Origin: Eggerthella sp. YY7918
GTDB lineage: Bacteria; Actinomycetota; Coriobacteriia; Coriobacteriales; Eggerthellaceae
DNA length: 64,000 nucleotides
Reading direction: 5' to 3'
NCBI RefSeq assembly: GCF_000270285.1
Contig: NC_015738.1
Coordinates: forward strand, 1,426,001 to 1,490,000
The notes beneath the pieces were generated by a model. It made no database searches. It saw only the letters and a program-made list of their open reading frames with translations, and was not told the origin of the DNA. Shown here one piece after another: positions 1-8,764 of this stretch (its first letter is position 1; every line of letters starts with the position of its first letter). Position numbers and translations under genes: made by a program.

Positions 1-951
1 TTTAAAGATATCGACCAAGAAATAGACCCGCGCGAGTATTCTTCGTATCCCATTGTCTTTGCTGAAGACCTGCGAAGCTTCTGTGCGCTGCCCCTTAAGA
101 GCAAGGGTCGCGTTGTTGCTGTTCTTCTTGCCGCTTTTCGTTCGGTGAGCAGTCACCATGAAACGGTGTATGCACAGCTTATCGAAGATCTGGCCGGGGA
201 ATTTGCCGGTCTTGAAGTCGTCGCAACCGATTTCATGAATTTCGAACGTATTGCGGCAGAAAAGCGAAATGACGCGCAACACGCACCGATTGTCGTGCGC
301 TCTGAACTCTCACGTGTTATCGCCGCGCAGGAAGACGAGCGCAAGCGTATTTCTCGGGAGCTGCATGATGGCATTGCCCAAGAACTGCTTACGGTGTCCT
401 TTGTCCTTAAGCGCCTTGCACCTCATGTCGACGAGGTAGGAACTGAGCTACTTGCCGAGGCGGGCGACAACATCAATCGGATCTTAGATGAGCTGCACAA
501 CATCTCCGTCGAATTGCGCCCTTCGGCCCTCGATCATTTGGGATTGGTGGCTGCTCTGCGCTCTCAGGCGGCCGTGTTTGAGCGGACATATGGTACCCAG
601 ATTATATTTGAAGGGGCTCTGTCTCGTGATCGCTTTGATCAAGCGTTGGAAACTCAGGTCTACCGTATCTGCCAAGAGGCAATTCTTAACGCCTGCAAGT
701 ATTCCAATTCTGATAAGGTTGTTGTGACGCTTGAAGACTCTGACGGATGGTTGCACGCTCGTGTTGTCGACTATGGATGCGGGTTTGATACGGGTAAGCC
801 GGAAATCAAAGGAAGCGGATGCGGGCTTTTGGGTATGCAGGAGCGCGCAAATGTCATCGGAGCGACCTTGCGCATGGAATCCGACGCCCAGGGTACAAAA
901 ATTACACTCGTGGCCCCGATGAGTGGGGACGGCAAGGAGGAAAACGCATGA
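1..951 (+). CDS. Sensor histidine kinase, NarL/DegS type (5' end cut off by window)
   Basis: The frame is open from the first base, so the true start lies upstream and about 316 residues are visible. The first part has the look of the end of a GAF-like sensory domain (LPLKSKGRVVAVLLAAF). A HisKA_3 dimerisation helix follows with the H-box RKRISRELHDGIAQELL, whose His should be autophosphorylated, and then a HATPase domain with a G-rich lid (GSGCGLLGMQERA). No membrane helix is visible in this part, so a soluble sensor or an upstream membrane portion are both possible. The stop overlaps the start of the response regulator by four bases (ATGA), so the two are co-translated as a two-component pair. 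The signal is unknown. Confidence 0.88.
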   Translation, partial: FKDIDQEIDPREYSSYPIVFAEDLRSFCALPLKSKGRVVAVLLAAFRSVSSHHETVYAQLIEDLAGEFAGLEVVATDFMNFERIAAEKRNDAQHAPIVVRSELSRVIAAQEDERKRISRELHDGIAQELLTVSFVLKRLAPHVDEVGTELLAEAGDNINRILDELHNISVELRPSALDHLGLVAALRSQAAVFERTYGTQIIFEGALSRDRFDQALETQVYRICQEAILNACKYSNSDKVVVTLEDSDGWLHARVVDYGCGFDTGKPEIKGSGCGLLGMQERANVIGATLRMESDAQGTKITLVAPMSGDGKEENA

Positions 952-1586
952 TCCGCATTGTACTGGCCGATGATCATGAAGTGGTGCGCGCGGGCTTTAA
1001 GATGATTCTCGAGCAGGATCCCGAGCTCAAAGTGGTGGCCGAAGCTGCCGACGGCACCCAAGCCTACGCGGTCGTTGCGCGCGAGAAACCCGATGTTGTG
1101 CTTCTCGATATATCGATGCCTCCTGGCCAGAGCGGCCTTATCGCCTGCGAAAAGATCACGAGTGATTTTCCCGATGTGCATGTGATCATTCTGACTATGT
1201 TTGAGGAAGCGGAATATCTTTTCTATACCCTGCGCGGCGGAGCCTCGGGCTATATGCTGAAAAATTCCAGTTCCGACGACCTCATTGCCGCGGTACGTGC
1301 AGTGGCCGCAGGGGGTAGCTACATCCATCCCAAGATGACCGCCTTGCTTGCGAAACAGCTTGTCGATGAGAAAGAGGACCGGTCGTATCGGTTGCTCACC
1401 AATCGGGAATTGGAAGTCCTGCAGCTTTTGGCCAAAGGGTATACCAACAAAGAAATATCAGAGCAGATATTTCTTTCTGTCAAAACCGTAGAGGCGCATC
1501 GCAGCAAGATTTACCAGAAGCTCGGTTTCAAGACGAGGGCCGATCTGGTGGGGTATGCGTTGCGCCACAAGCTCCTCAATATATAA
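948..1586 (+). CDS. NarL/FixJ-family response regulator
   Basis: 212 residues. An N-terminal receiver domain (MIRIVLADDHEVVRAGF, acidic pocket DD, phospho-acceptor Asp in VVLLDISMP, conserved Lys in MLKNSSS) is followed by a LuxR/GerE helix-turn-helix (LTNRELEVLQLLAKGYTNKE, then VKTVEAHRSKIYQKLG). The start is the ATG that overlaps the kinase stop and sits behind AAGGAGG; a longer upstream reading frame has no good start signal. It is the cognate regulator of the preceding kinase. Targets cannot be read from the sequence. Confidence 0.95.
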   Translation: MIRIVLADDHEVVRAGFKMILEQDPELKVVAEAADGTQAYAVVAREKPDVVLLDISMPPGQSGLIACEKITSDFPDVHVIILTMFEEAEYLFYTLRGGASGYMLKNSSSDDLIAAVRAVAAGGSYIHPKMTALLAKQLVDEKEDRSYRLLTNRELEVLQLLAKGYTNKEISEQIFLSVKTVEAHRSKIYQKLGFKTRADLVGYALRHKLLNI

Positions 1587-1631
1587 GTCGCCTTGCCGGA
1601 GTATGAAAGGGTCGTTTGCGCGCATGCTCTC

Positions 1632-2411
1632 CTAGGCGGGCATCATGCGAATACCCACATAGACGGCATCTTCGGGCAATCCGGAAATGTCGTACATTTC
1701 GGAAAGCGCAATGGCCGATACACGCCATGCATAGGAAGCGCCATTGACATCGATCGTACCCGAGCGGAAGGTGTTGCCCACCTCGTCCTGGGTGACTTCG
1801 GTGGCGGTGGCAGGATCGAAGCCCTCTGTCGCAATGGCGGCATCAATGGCGGCCTCGAGGCTGCCTGAGGAGAAATCGGCGTATTTGACGCTCATATCAA
1901 GGGCTTGGTCCCGGTCAACCGTTATCGTCCACGATCCGTTGAGCAAACGGGCGGCTTCGGCTGCGCTCAATTTGGACATGCCCTTAAGATAGAGCACGCC
2001 TGCTTCTTCGACGCTTACATCGGAGGGTAATTTGATAAGAGTAAACCCGCCGTTTGGCAACTCTTCGGGATTCGAAGTTTCATAGGTGGTGTATCCCGCA
2101 TCGGTAAAGGCTTGTTTGATGCCAGCGTCGTCAAGCTGAATGAGGGAAGAGAGCAAAGGCAGGTCATAGGAAACCTCGCGTGCAAGATTTTCTTCCATAC
2201 TTGCTTGGGCGCGAGCTGCACTGCCATAGATCGTGTCCAAAACGTTGTGAAGCAACAGAGCGCCGATAATGGCTGCCGCTACCACAAAGGCGCCTGCAAT
2301 AAGAAGTTGAGGCCTGGGCATGCTGAGCGGTCGCAATAAACTGCTGCCGTCCAAATAACGAACCGAGCCTTCGGTGTCGGTATAGTCTTTTCCTTGCTGC
2401 TTGAATAGCAT
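1632..2411 (-). CDS. Hypothetical single-pass membrane protein
   Basis: 259 residues. A short cytoplasmic N-terminus is followed by one hydrophobic helix at about residues 35-57 (LLIAGAFVVAAAIIGALLL) and a soluble extracytoplasmic part of about 200 residues without cysteines. The C-terminal part (about 150-259) contains an acidic stretch rich in small residues and a segment VGNTFRSGTIDVNGASY. No catalytic motif or known family is recognised. It stands alone, convergent with the response regulator and divergent from the riboswitch-terC unit. Coding is supported by its length and by a continuous hydrophobic-then-polar layout; function is unknown. Confidence 0.7.
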   Translation of the reverse strand: MLFKQQGKDYTDTEGSVRYLDGSSLLRPLSMPRPQLLIAGAFVVAAAIIGALLLHNVLDTIYGSAARAQASMEENLAREVSYDLPLLSSLIQLDDAGIKQAFTDAGYTTYETSNPEELPNGGFTLIKLPSDVSVEEAGVLYLKGMSKLSAAEAARLLNGSWTITVDRDQALDMSVKYADFSSGSLEAAIDAAIATEGFDPATATEVTQDEVGNTFRSGTIDVNGASYAWRVSAIALSEMYDISGLPEDAVYVGIRMMPA

Positions 2412-2498
2412 ATCTATCTCCTGCTACGTCTCTCGCCATTGCTCATGGTTTGTGTGCTTTGGGCATTATAGCATTGCCGACTGACGAACCTCATGATA

Positions 2499-2587
2499 GG
2501 ATACGCTCTGCCCGTGGGGGAGTAGCTGGCATGCCTTAAACGCATGCGGCACGTTCAACATCATGGTCAATGCGACCTGGCGTGTCT
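2499..2587 (+). promoter_or_regulatory. yybP-ykoY (Mn2+) riboswitch aptamer
   Basis: The hallmark GGGGAGTAGC occurs at 2517-2526 and the second conserved stretch (TTCAACATCATGG) near 2554-2566. A closing P1 helix can be drawn between 2500-2506 (GATACGC) and 2580-2586 (GCGTGTC), with one G-T pair. The element lies directly upstream of a TerC-family gene, the typical target of this Mn2+-sensing class (alx, mntP and ykoY families). It is followed at once by an intrinsic terminator, which suggests control by transcription attenuation. Confidence 0.85.
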
Positions 2588-2594
2588 TAAATTG

Positions 2595-2648
2595 CGAGAC
2601 TCATGGCGTAGGAGCACCTTAGGTGCGGCTACGCTGTGAGTCTTTTTT
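2595..2648 (+). terminator. Riboswitch expression platform: intrinsic terminator
   Basis: A long hairpin with arms GACTCA..GCGTAG..GCACC and GGTGC.GCTACGC..TGAGTC is followed by seven T residues at 2642-2648. It lies between the aptamer and the terC ribosome binding site, so readthrough is expected only in the ligand-bound state. It is also far enough from the gene (about 90 bases) to be a true leader terminator. Confidence 0.85.
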
Positions 2649-2736
2649 TGTGAACGGCTTCCCTAAATCGGGCGCTAAGCGCGACCGTGTTTTACACGAG
2701 CGTTGACATGACGAGACTTTGAACAAGGAGCATCAC

Positions 2737-3831
2737 GTGGACCTCTCGATATTTGCAACACCCGAGGCATGGATCAGTTTGATCACTCTCATCTTTCTTG
2801 AGATCGTGCTGGGCGTGGACAATCTCGTGTTCATTTCCATTACGACCAACCGTCTACCTGAAGAAAAGCAACACATCGGACGTAAGCTCGGTTTGGCCGG
2901 TGCGCTTATCATGCGTATCGTGTTTTTGTGCTTTGCTTCGTACCTTGTTCATATGGTCACGCCGATATTCACCGTTTCCTTTGGTGCGTACGAGCACGGA
3001 TTCTCGGTTCGCGACCTCGTTTTGCTGATCGGCGGTGGATATCTTATCTACAAGGGTATTTCGGAGCTTGTCGATACCCTGAGATTGACCGAGATAAAAG
3101 CTGAACACTCAGATGAGCACAAAGCCCTGCATATGATCACCCTCCCACAGGCGGTGGGCACCATCATGGTAATGGACCTCGTGTTTTCCATCGACTCCGT
3201 CATCACGGCCGTGGGCCTGGCCGACCACCTCATCATCATGATCATCGCGGTCATGCTTGCCGTCATTTTGATGATGGTGTTTATTGATCCCATTTCCAAC
3301 TTCATCAACGGGCATCCCGAAATGAAGATGCTTGCTCTCACGTTTATCGTGGCAATCGGTGCGCTGCTTGTTATGGATGCGGCTGGCTTCCACACGGGTA
3401 TCGAGATGCTGCACATGCCGCTTGAGAAGTTGATCGTGTACTTTGCAATGGTCTTCTGCATTGTGCTGGAACTCATCCAGATGCGTTACAACAAAAACTA
3501 TCTTGAATGGCGCAAAAACCGTTGGAAAACAGAGACGGCCGCTCAGATCGAGAACGTACGCGCCGAGATGATGGAGGAAATGAAGCGCGAAGCGGCTGCA
3601 GACGCTTCCTCCGGTAAGTCGGCAGATGCGGCGCGGACGGCGGAGGACCGCGTTCGTCCGGTCATCATTGGCAACAACGTGTATGTGATGATGCCGATAG
3701 TTGGCGAAGATGCCGCTTCGTTCAGGGAACTTATGGCGACGTCCGATACGGCGGATGCGGCGTTTAGCGCGCCCGTTGAGCTGGAAGTCGAATCGGTTGA
3801 GACGGTGTACGAGGAGCCTGAAGAGAAGTAA
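2737..3831 (+). CDS. TerC-family integral membrane protein (probable Mn2+ exporter)
   Basis: 364 residues. The GTG start sits six bases after AAGGAG; an upstream TTG has no such signal. The N-terminal 240 residues contain about seven membrane helices with the two TerC acidic motifs, EIVLGVDNLVFISI near residue 20 and MDLVFSIDSVITAVG near residue 145. These Asp and Glu residues are thought to bind the metal. A charged cytoplasmic tail of roughly 110 residues (Ala/Glu-rich, probably helical) follows, longer than in short TerC proteins. The yybP-ykoY riboswitch upstream supports manganese homeostasis; the tellurite-resistance name is historical. Confidence 0.9.
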   Translation: MDLSIFATPEAWISLITLIFLEIVLGVDNLVFISITTNRLPEEKQHIGRKLGLAGALIMRIVFLCFASYLVHMVTPIFTVSFGAYEHGFSVRDLVLLIGGGYLIYKGISELVDTLRLTEIKAEHSDEHKALHMITLPQAVGTIMVMDLVFSIDSVITAVGLADHLIIMIIAVMLAVILMMVFIDPISNFINGHPEMKMLALTFIVAIGALLVMDAAGFHTGIEMLHMPLEKLIVYFAMVFCIVLELIQMRYNKNYLEWRKNRWKTETAAQIENVRAEMMEEMKREAAADASSGKSADAARTAEDRVRPVIIGNNVYVMMPIVGEDAASFRELMATSDTADAAFSAPVELEVESVETVYEEPEEK

Positions 3832-3843
3832 CCGCTTTTGCTC

Positions 3844-4755
3844 TTACTTCTCGGCGAACAGGTCCCAACCTTCTTCAGAGACGAAGAACCGTGCGGCGCG
3901 GGGCATAATGCGGGCTGAGAAAGGCGTTTCAAGCCGTGTTGCCTCGCCGTCGTACTGCACTTCCATGGGCGGATCGGCTTCGACATACACCTCGCGTGCA
4001 TGGTGAATTTCAAGCGCTTCGGTGCGATCGGGAAAGTCTCCGCCTCGGTCAAGCAGGCCGGCGAGCACGGCCGGGATAAGCTCAAAGGCGTTTTGCGCCT
4101 TGAGGATAACGACATCGAGCGCGCCGTCGCGCGGCTCGTTTTCATGCGTCACCGTAATGTCGAACTGAATCTTTGAGAAGTTGACAAGCAGGATGCCCAG
4201 CCCGTCGCTCTCAATGGTTTTGCCGTCGAGGTTCAGTGTGAAGTGCGATTTTTGCGGAAGGGCATTTGCGATGGCCGCCGACAGGTAGGCCATAGGGCCG
4301 AAGAGCCGCTTTGCGGGTTCGGCTCCGTGCATGATGGTCGCGTCGTAGCCGGCTCCCGCCATGATGCCGAAGCCGAATTTTCTGCCCGCAACTTCGATCT
4401 CTCCGAGGTCGAAGTCGAGCGTGCGTCCTTCGCGTACAAGCTTTGCGAGGGCATGCGGTTCAAGCGGGGAGGCCAAATTGAGCGCGAGCAAATTCGCCGT
4501 GCCGGCAGGGAAGGGAAGTACCGGAATGCCCGTGTTTGCCAAAAGATAGCTTACGGTGGCCACCGTACCATCGCCGCCGCTTGCAATAACGGCGTCGAAT
4601 TCCTCTGCTCCGTTGACCAATGCTTCTACGCCGGTGGTTCCATCGGTGCAGCGTATACAAATTTCGTCTCCGTCATGAGCGATGGAGCGAACGAAGTCGT
4701 AGACGGCACCTTCTCCAAAACCGGATGCGAGGTTATTGACGACGAGCAGTTTCAC
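3844..4755 (-). CDS. Diacylglycerol kinase catalytic-domain lipid kinase (YegS/DgkB type)
   Basis: 303 residues. The N-terminal half carries the nucleotide-binding GGDGT motif (VIASGGDGTVATVSYLL) and the downstream PAGTANLLAL motif typical of DAGK_cat proteins. The C-terminal beta-sandwich ends in EVYVEADPPMEVQYDGE, the usual DgkB/YegS signature. It should phosphorylate a lipid such as diacylglycerol at the inner membrane face. The start is a GTG (VKLLVVNN) behind AAAGGGA; longer frames upstream would run into the divergent rnd gene. Only about 70 bases separate the two genes, so their promoters share this space. Confidence 0.9.
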   Translation of the reverse strand: MKLLVVNNLASGFGEGAVYDFVRSIAHDGDEICIRCTDGTTGVEALVNGAEEFDAVIASGGDGTVATVSYLLANTGIPVLPFPAGTANLLALNLASPLEPHALAKLVREGRTLDFDLGEIEVAGRKFGFGIMAGAGYDATIMHGAEPAKRLFGPMAYLSAAIANALPQKSHFTLNLDGKTIESDGLGILLVNFSKIQFDITVTHENEPRDGALDVVILKAQNAFELIPAVLAGLLDRGGDFPDRTEALEIHHAREVYVEADPPMEVQYDGEATRLETPFSARIMPRAARFFVSEEGWDLFAEK

Positions 4756-4827
4756 AGATTCCCTTTCAGTTGTTATGATGGCATGGTACAACATGGGGTG
4801 ATGACAGCACAAGGTAAGGAACGTCTC

Positions 4828-5973
4828 GTGTACATAGCGAATCAGGAACAATTTGTTGCGTTTGTCCAGCGCGCCATGCATTCGAATGTGCTGGCTATCG
4901 ATACGGAATTTATGCGCGAGAAGACCTACTATGCAAAACTGTGCCTTATCCAGCTTGCCACCGATGACGAAGTGGCTATCGTCGACCCGTTTGCTCTCGA
5001 TGATTTGGGCGCGCTTGCACCCGTCCTGCAAAACGAGCAGGTGATGAAGCTTTTCCATGCGGGCAGACAAGACCTCGAAATAATATTGCGGGAAGTGGGG
5101 GTGCTGCCCAAGCCTCTTTTCGACACCCAGGTTGCTGCAGCGCTTTTGGGGCATACGCAACAGATTGGTTATGCGGCGCTTGTCCATGCGGAATGCGGCG
5201 TGACGTTGAAGAAAATCGATTCCTTCACCGATTGGTCGCGTCGTCCGCTTTCCGAGTCGCAGTTGGAATACGCGGCCGACGACGTGGTGTATTTACCGCG
5301 GATGTATGAGCGCATGCGCGGCCAGCTGATGAAGCTCAATCGTCTTTCGTGGCTTGATCCGGACTTTGAAGAACTGAGCAATCCGGCCAAATATGCAATC
5401 AACGAACGTGAACGCTACCGGCGTTTGAAGCGTGTCTCTCAGCTTTCGCGCCGCCAGCTTGCGGCGGCACGCGAGGTTGCAAGCTGGCGGGAATTGGAAG
5501 CTCAACGGCGCGACGTGCCGCGCAAATGGGTGATGACCGACGAGCAGATTGTGGAGGCGTGCAAACGTGAGGCTCGCTCGATTGACGAGTTGTTCATGGT
5601 ACGGGGAATGTCTGAGCGTTTATCCACACGGGACGCGCGTGCAGTGGTTTCGCTGATAACCTCTGCCCTTGATGCGCCTCCCGATACCTGGCCTGAACCT
5701 GATCGTTGCGGCAAGAACGAGCCGAATGTCGATGCGCAGCTGGATCTTATGTGTGCGCTTGTGCGCTTGCGTGCGAAGGAGAACGGCGTCGCGTTTCCGA
5801 CATTGGCCAGCCACGATGATCTCGCTCGTGTGGCTCGGGGATATCGCGAGGATATCGATTTGCTAAAAGGATGGCGGCGCGCGTTGGTGGGCGAAGAATT
5901 GCTGGCGCTGCTTGAGGGTAAGCTTTCTTTGAGCTTGGACGGTATGCAGCTGCGGGTGGAGCGTCGCGATTGA
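4828..5973 (+). CDS. rnd: Ribonuclease D
   Basis: 381 residues. The DEDD exonuclease domain covers the first half: ExoI with DTEF, ExoII around FHAGRQDLE, and ExoIII with YAADDVVYL (the Tyr-x3-Asp form). An HRDC domain follows (REVASWRELEAQRRDVPRKW) and a second helical region near the C-terminus. It trims tRNA 3' ends. The GTG start is chosen because AAGGA lies seven bases upstream and the protein then begins at the usual place; an ATG at 4801 would add nine residues. Confidence 0.92.
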   Translation: MYIANQEQFVAFVQRAMHSNVLAIDTEFMREKTYYAKLCLIQLATDDEVAIVDPFALDDLGALAPVLQNEQVMKLFHAGRQDLEIILREVGVLPKPLFDTQVAAALLGHTQQIGYAALVHAECGVTLKKIDSFTDWSRRPLSESQLEYAADDVVYLPRMYERMRGQLMKLNRLSWLDPDFEELSNPAKYAINERERYRRLKRVSQLSRRQLAAAREVASWRELEAQRRDVPRKWVMTDEQIVEACKREARSIDELFMVRGMSERLSTRDARAVVSLITSALDAPPDTWPEPDRCGKNEPNVDAQLDLMCALVRLRAKENGVAFPTLASHDDLARVARGYREDIDLLKGWRRALVGEELLALLEGKLSLSLDGMQLRVERRD

Positions 5974-6078
5974 TCCTGCACTGTGCGATGCTGCGTACGG
6001 GTGTGCTCGGGAATTGAACGTGCCGTGGATGTTTTACGCGTAAGGTTACGGAAGTTTAACGCTGAATCTGCGGTAGTT

Positions 6079-6106
6079 TTGGAGCCATCGAGCACTCCAG
6101 TATAAT
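6079..6106 (+). promoter_or_regulatory. Probable sigma70-type promoter for the zinc peptidase gene
   Basis: TTGGAG at 6079-6084, a 16-base spacer and a perfect TATAAT at 6101-6106 lie about 70 bases before the start codon. A small GC hairpin (GCAGCC CCGA GGCTGC) lies between promoter and gene. Confidence 0.55.
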
Positions 6107-6173
6107 ATTTTCGAACGTAAAAAAGCAGCCCCGAGGCTGCAGATGTCACCCCTTTGAAGGAGTGTTTTTCACT

Positions 6174-6845
6174 ATGTTTGGATTGAGTAACGGTTATCTG
6201 TTGTTAATTGTTGTGACGCTTATTATTGGCGGTTTCGCTACGTGGTATGTGAACTCACAGCTCAAAAAATATTCGCGTGTTCCCATTTCCACGGGTTTGA
6301 CCGGGGGTGAAGCGGCGCGTCGCATGTTGATGTATTACGGCATTTCGGGAGTCGAGGTACATCGTGGCGGTCCGGGTCAGGACTTTTTCGATCCGCGTAC
6401 CAATTCGGTCACCCTTTCGCCCGATGCGTACGACGGGCGCTCCATTACGGCGACGGCTACGGCGTGTCATGAGGTTGGTCATGCGTACCAGTACGCGCAG
6501 GGATATGCGCCTATGAAGATTCGCGGTGCGCTCGTGCCGGTTGTCAACCTGGCTTCAAACGCTTGGATTTTCCTGCTTATGATCGGTATCTTCATGAATA
6601 TCGCGCAGCTGACGACGCTTGCCATCATCATGTATGCGGCGGTTGTGCTGTTCCAACTTGTTACGCTGCCGGTTGAATTCGACGCATCGCGCCGCGCCAT
6701 GGCGTATATGGGTTCGACCGGTCTGCCGCAGTCGGAGCAGTCCGGCTCGTTTAGCGTGCTTCGCGCGTGTGCGCTCACCTATGTGGCTGCGGCGCTCACT
6801 TCCATTCTGCAGCTCTTGTGGCTGCTTGGGCAGCGTCGCGACTAA
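6174..6845 (+). CDS. Zinc-dependent membrane metallopeptidase (YugP family)
   Basis: 223 residues. An N-terminal membrane helix (residues 5-25) is followed by a zincin core with HEVGH at about residues 99-103 (TACHEVGHAYQYAQGY) and then two or three more hydrophobic helices. This layout and length fit Zn_peptidase_2 (PF04298), whose substrates are not well known. The ATG at 6174 lies 11 bases behind AAGGAG; a GTG four codons earlier overlaps the Shine-Dalgarno and is less likely. xseA follows after eight bases and may be co-transcribed. Confidence 0.88.
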   Translation: MFGLSNGYLLLIVVTLIIGGFATWYVNSQLKKYSRVPISTGLTGGEAARRMLMYYGISGVEVHRGGPGQDFFDPRTNSVTLSPDAYDGRSITATATACHEVGHAYQYAQGYAPMKIRGALVPVVNLASNAWIFLLMIGIFMNIAQLTTLAIIMYAAVVLFQLVTLPVEFDASRRAMAYMGSTGLPQSEQSGSFSVLRACALTYVAAALTSILQLLWLLGQRRD

Positions 6846-6853
6846 GTACGCTT

Positions 6854-8227
6854 ATGGTATACGGGGGTTCGACAGGAGAAGATACGGCGCAGGCGCTTGA
6901 ACGTGCGCGTTCTGCGACGAGGGGTAGCGATAAGAATGCGTCCGCAGCCGAGCCGCTTTCGGTGTCGGCTGCGATGGCGCTTGCAAAAGGCGCTCTTGAG
7001 AACATTACGTTGCGGCTTGTGGGCGAAGTGTCCGAGGTATCAAATAAGCCTGGTTACAAAGCGGTATATTTCACGGTTAAGGATCAGAAGGCCGCGCTGC
7101 CGTGCATGATGTGGCTCAACCGCTATCATGCCGCTGGTGTGCCGCTTGCGGTGGGTCAGCTGGTGGAACTGACGGGGCGGTTTACCTTGTTTGCGCCTAA
7201 GGGCCGCATGAATTTCGATGTCTTTTCCCTTGCGCTTGCCGGTGAAGGCAACTTGCGCTTGCAGGTTGCAAATCTTGCGCGCAAGCTTGAGGCCGAAGGG
7301 CTTATGGATGCCTCTCGCAAACGTCCGTTGCCGGCGTACCCCATGCGTATTGGGCTGGTCACTTCGCCGCGTGGGGCGGCGGTTCACGATGTGCTGCGAA
7401 CGCTTCGGAGGCGCTTTCCTTTGGCGACGGTGTGTGTTGCGGGGGTGGCGGTTGAAGGAGCGCAAGCTCCGGCGGGCATTGTGGAAGGTATGCGTCAGGT
7501 GGTGGAAGCGGGCGTCGAAGTGGTACTGGTGGTACGCGGAGGCGGTTCGTTCGAAGACCTTATGCCATTTAACGACGAGCGGCTTGCGCGTACGATTGCG
7601 CGGTGTCCCGTTCCTGTGGTGACCGGTATTGGTCATGAGCCCGACACCTCCATTGCGGATATGGTTGCCGATTTGCGCGCTTCAACGCCTACGGCTGCTG
7701 CAGAGGCGGTGAGTCCGGCGCGTGAGAGTCTTGAACGCCATTTTGACGTGCGAAAACGATCGCTGAAGGCATGCGTAGAGCGTGCGCTTGAGCGGGCGGC
7801 GGCTGAAGTGCGCCGATGCGGTACACGTCCGCTATTCTGCGATGCACATCTTTTGTTTGCAACCGAGGCGCAGACGCTCGATATGATGGTGGAGCGGCTT
7901 GTGCGTGCCTTGCCGGCAAATCTGGAACGCGATGAGCGTCGAGTTGAACGGGCGCGAGAACGTCTTGTCACGTGCGGCGGTTCGCTCGTGCCGCGTTTTT
8001 CTCAGCAAACAGGACTTGCGGCAGCGCGGCTGCACGACCTCTCGCCGCTTGCGGTGCTGGGGCGCGGATATGCCATTACGCGCAATGAATCAGGTGCGGT
8101 TGTAAAAAGCGTTAATCAGGTAACCTGCGGCGAAGCTATTGACGTTGCTGTTGCTGACGGAGAGATAATCTGCCGCGTTGAGGAGACGCGGCGTATCGAC
8201 ACTTCAGTGGTGTCATGGGAGGAGTAG
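6854..8227 (+). CDS. xseA: Exodeoxyribonuclease VII large subunit
   Basis: 457 residues. The order is an OB-fold for DNA binding (LVGEVSEVSNKPGYKAVYFTVKD), a catalytic core (RIGLVTSPRGAAVHDVL, VVRGGGSFEDLMPFNDE, PVVTGIGHEPDTSIADMVAD), a coiled helical region and the short C-terminal SPLAVLGRGYA motif. With XseB it degrades single-stranded DNA. The N-terminus from this ATG carries about 35 residues ahead of the OB-fold, so a later start is possible. The xseB start follows two bases after the stop. Confidence 0.93.
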   Translation: MVYGGSTGEDTAQALERARSATRGSDKNASAAEPLSVSAAMALAKGALENITLRLVGEVSEVSNKPGYKAVYFTVKDQKAALPCMMWLNRYHAAGVPLAVGQLVELTGRFTLFAPKGRMNFDVFSLALAGEGNLRLQVANLARKLEAEGLMDASRKRPLPAYPMRIGLVTSPRGAAVHDVLRTLRRRFPLATVCVAGVAVEGAQAPAGIVEGMRQVVEAGVEVVLVVRGGGSFEDLMPFNDERLARTIARCPVPVVTGIGHEPDTSIADMVADLRASTPTAAAEAVSPARESLERHFDVRKRSLKACVERALERAAAEVRRCGTRPLFCDAHLLFATEAQTLDMMVERLVRALPANLERDERRVERARERLVTCGGSLVPRFSQQTGLAAARLHDLSPLAVLGRGYAITRNESGAVVKSVNQVTCGEAIDVAVADGEIICRVEETRRIDTSVVSWEE

Positions 8228-8229
8228 GC

Positions 8230-8490
8230 ATGAGTGAACTGACGGGGGACGTACGGCCTATTGAGGATCTGACGTTTCGCGAGGCGATGGCCGAGCTCGA
8301 CAAGATAGTGGGAATGCTTGAGAGCAATACGCTTGAGCTTGAAGACAGTTTGAAAAACTACGAGCGCGGTGTGGCGCTGCTCGGAGCGCTCCAAGGGCGT
8401 TTGACGGATGCGCAGCAAAAGGTGGACGTGTTGATGGGCGAACTCGTGGCAGACACCGACGACGCGGTGCGGGATACGAGCCTTTCTTAA
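8230..8490 (+). CDS. xseB: Exodeoxyribonuclease VII small subunit
   Basis: 86 residues. It has the XseB signature LTFREAMAELDKIVGMLESN followed by LELEDSLKNYERGVALL, a helical hairpin that binds the large subunit. The ATG is two bases after the xseA stop, with GGAGG inside the end of xseA, so the subunits are translated together. Confidence 0.95.
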   Translation: MSELTGDVRPIEDLTFREAMAELDKIVGMLESNTLELEDSLKNYERGVALLGALQGRLTDAQQKVDVLMGELVADTDDAVRDTSLS

Positions 8491-8509
8491 CTTTAACCTG
8501 TAGGTTCCT

Positions 8510-8581
8510 GCCCTTGGAGGTAAGGGTGCGCGAGACCGTCGCTATGCTCCAAGGATCTCGCGAACCCTTACCTCCAAGGGC
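8510..8581. repeat. Large perfect intergenic inverted repeat (hairpin)
   Basis: The arms at 8510-8527 and 8564-8581 are complementary over 18 bases without mismatch, and the pairing continues inward over seven of the next eight bases (GCGCGAGA / TCTCGCGA). The loop (8536-8555) contains CTCCAAGG, a second partner for the CCTTGGAG in the left arm. It lies just after xseB and lacks a T-run. It may act as a terminator, a transcript-stabilising hairpin or a repeated palindromic element. A 68-codon open frame across it is not credible as a gene. Confidence 0.7.
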
Positions 8582-8764
8582 TTGGCGTTGTGGAGAATGG
8601 GCGAACCTGCGGCGGCGTCGGTGTCTTCCCCGAGCTACGCTGGATGCTGAGGAGAGGTTTTCGGTGAGCGGTTGGCCGTTTGCCGAAACTAGGGTCAGCG
8701 TTCATTTTTCGTTCAGGTGATCAGCCTAAAATGGTGAGTTACGATTACCAAAGGAGGCAGATCA

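Noticed and set aside
8514-8720. 68-codon open frame after xseB
   Set aside because: It runs through a perfect hairpin, is rich in Arg and Trp and has no relation to known proteins; best explained by the palindrome.
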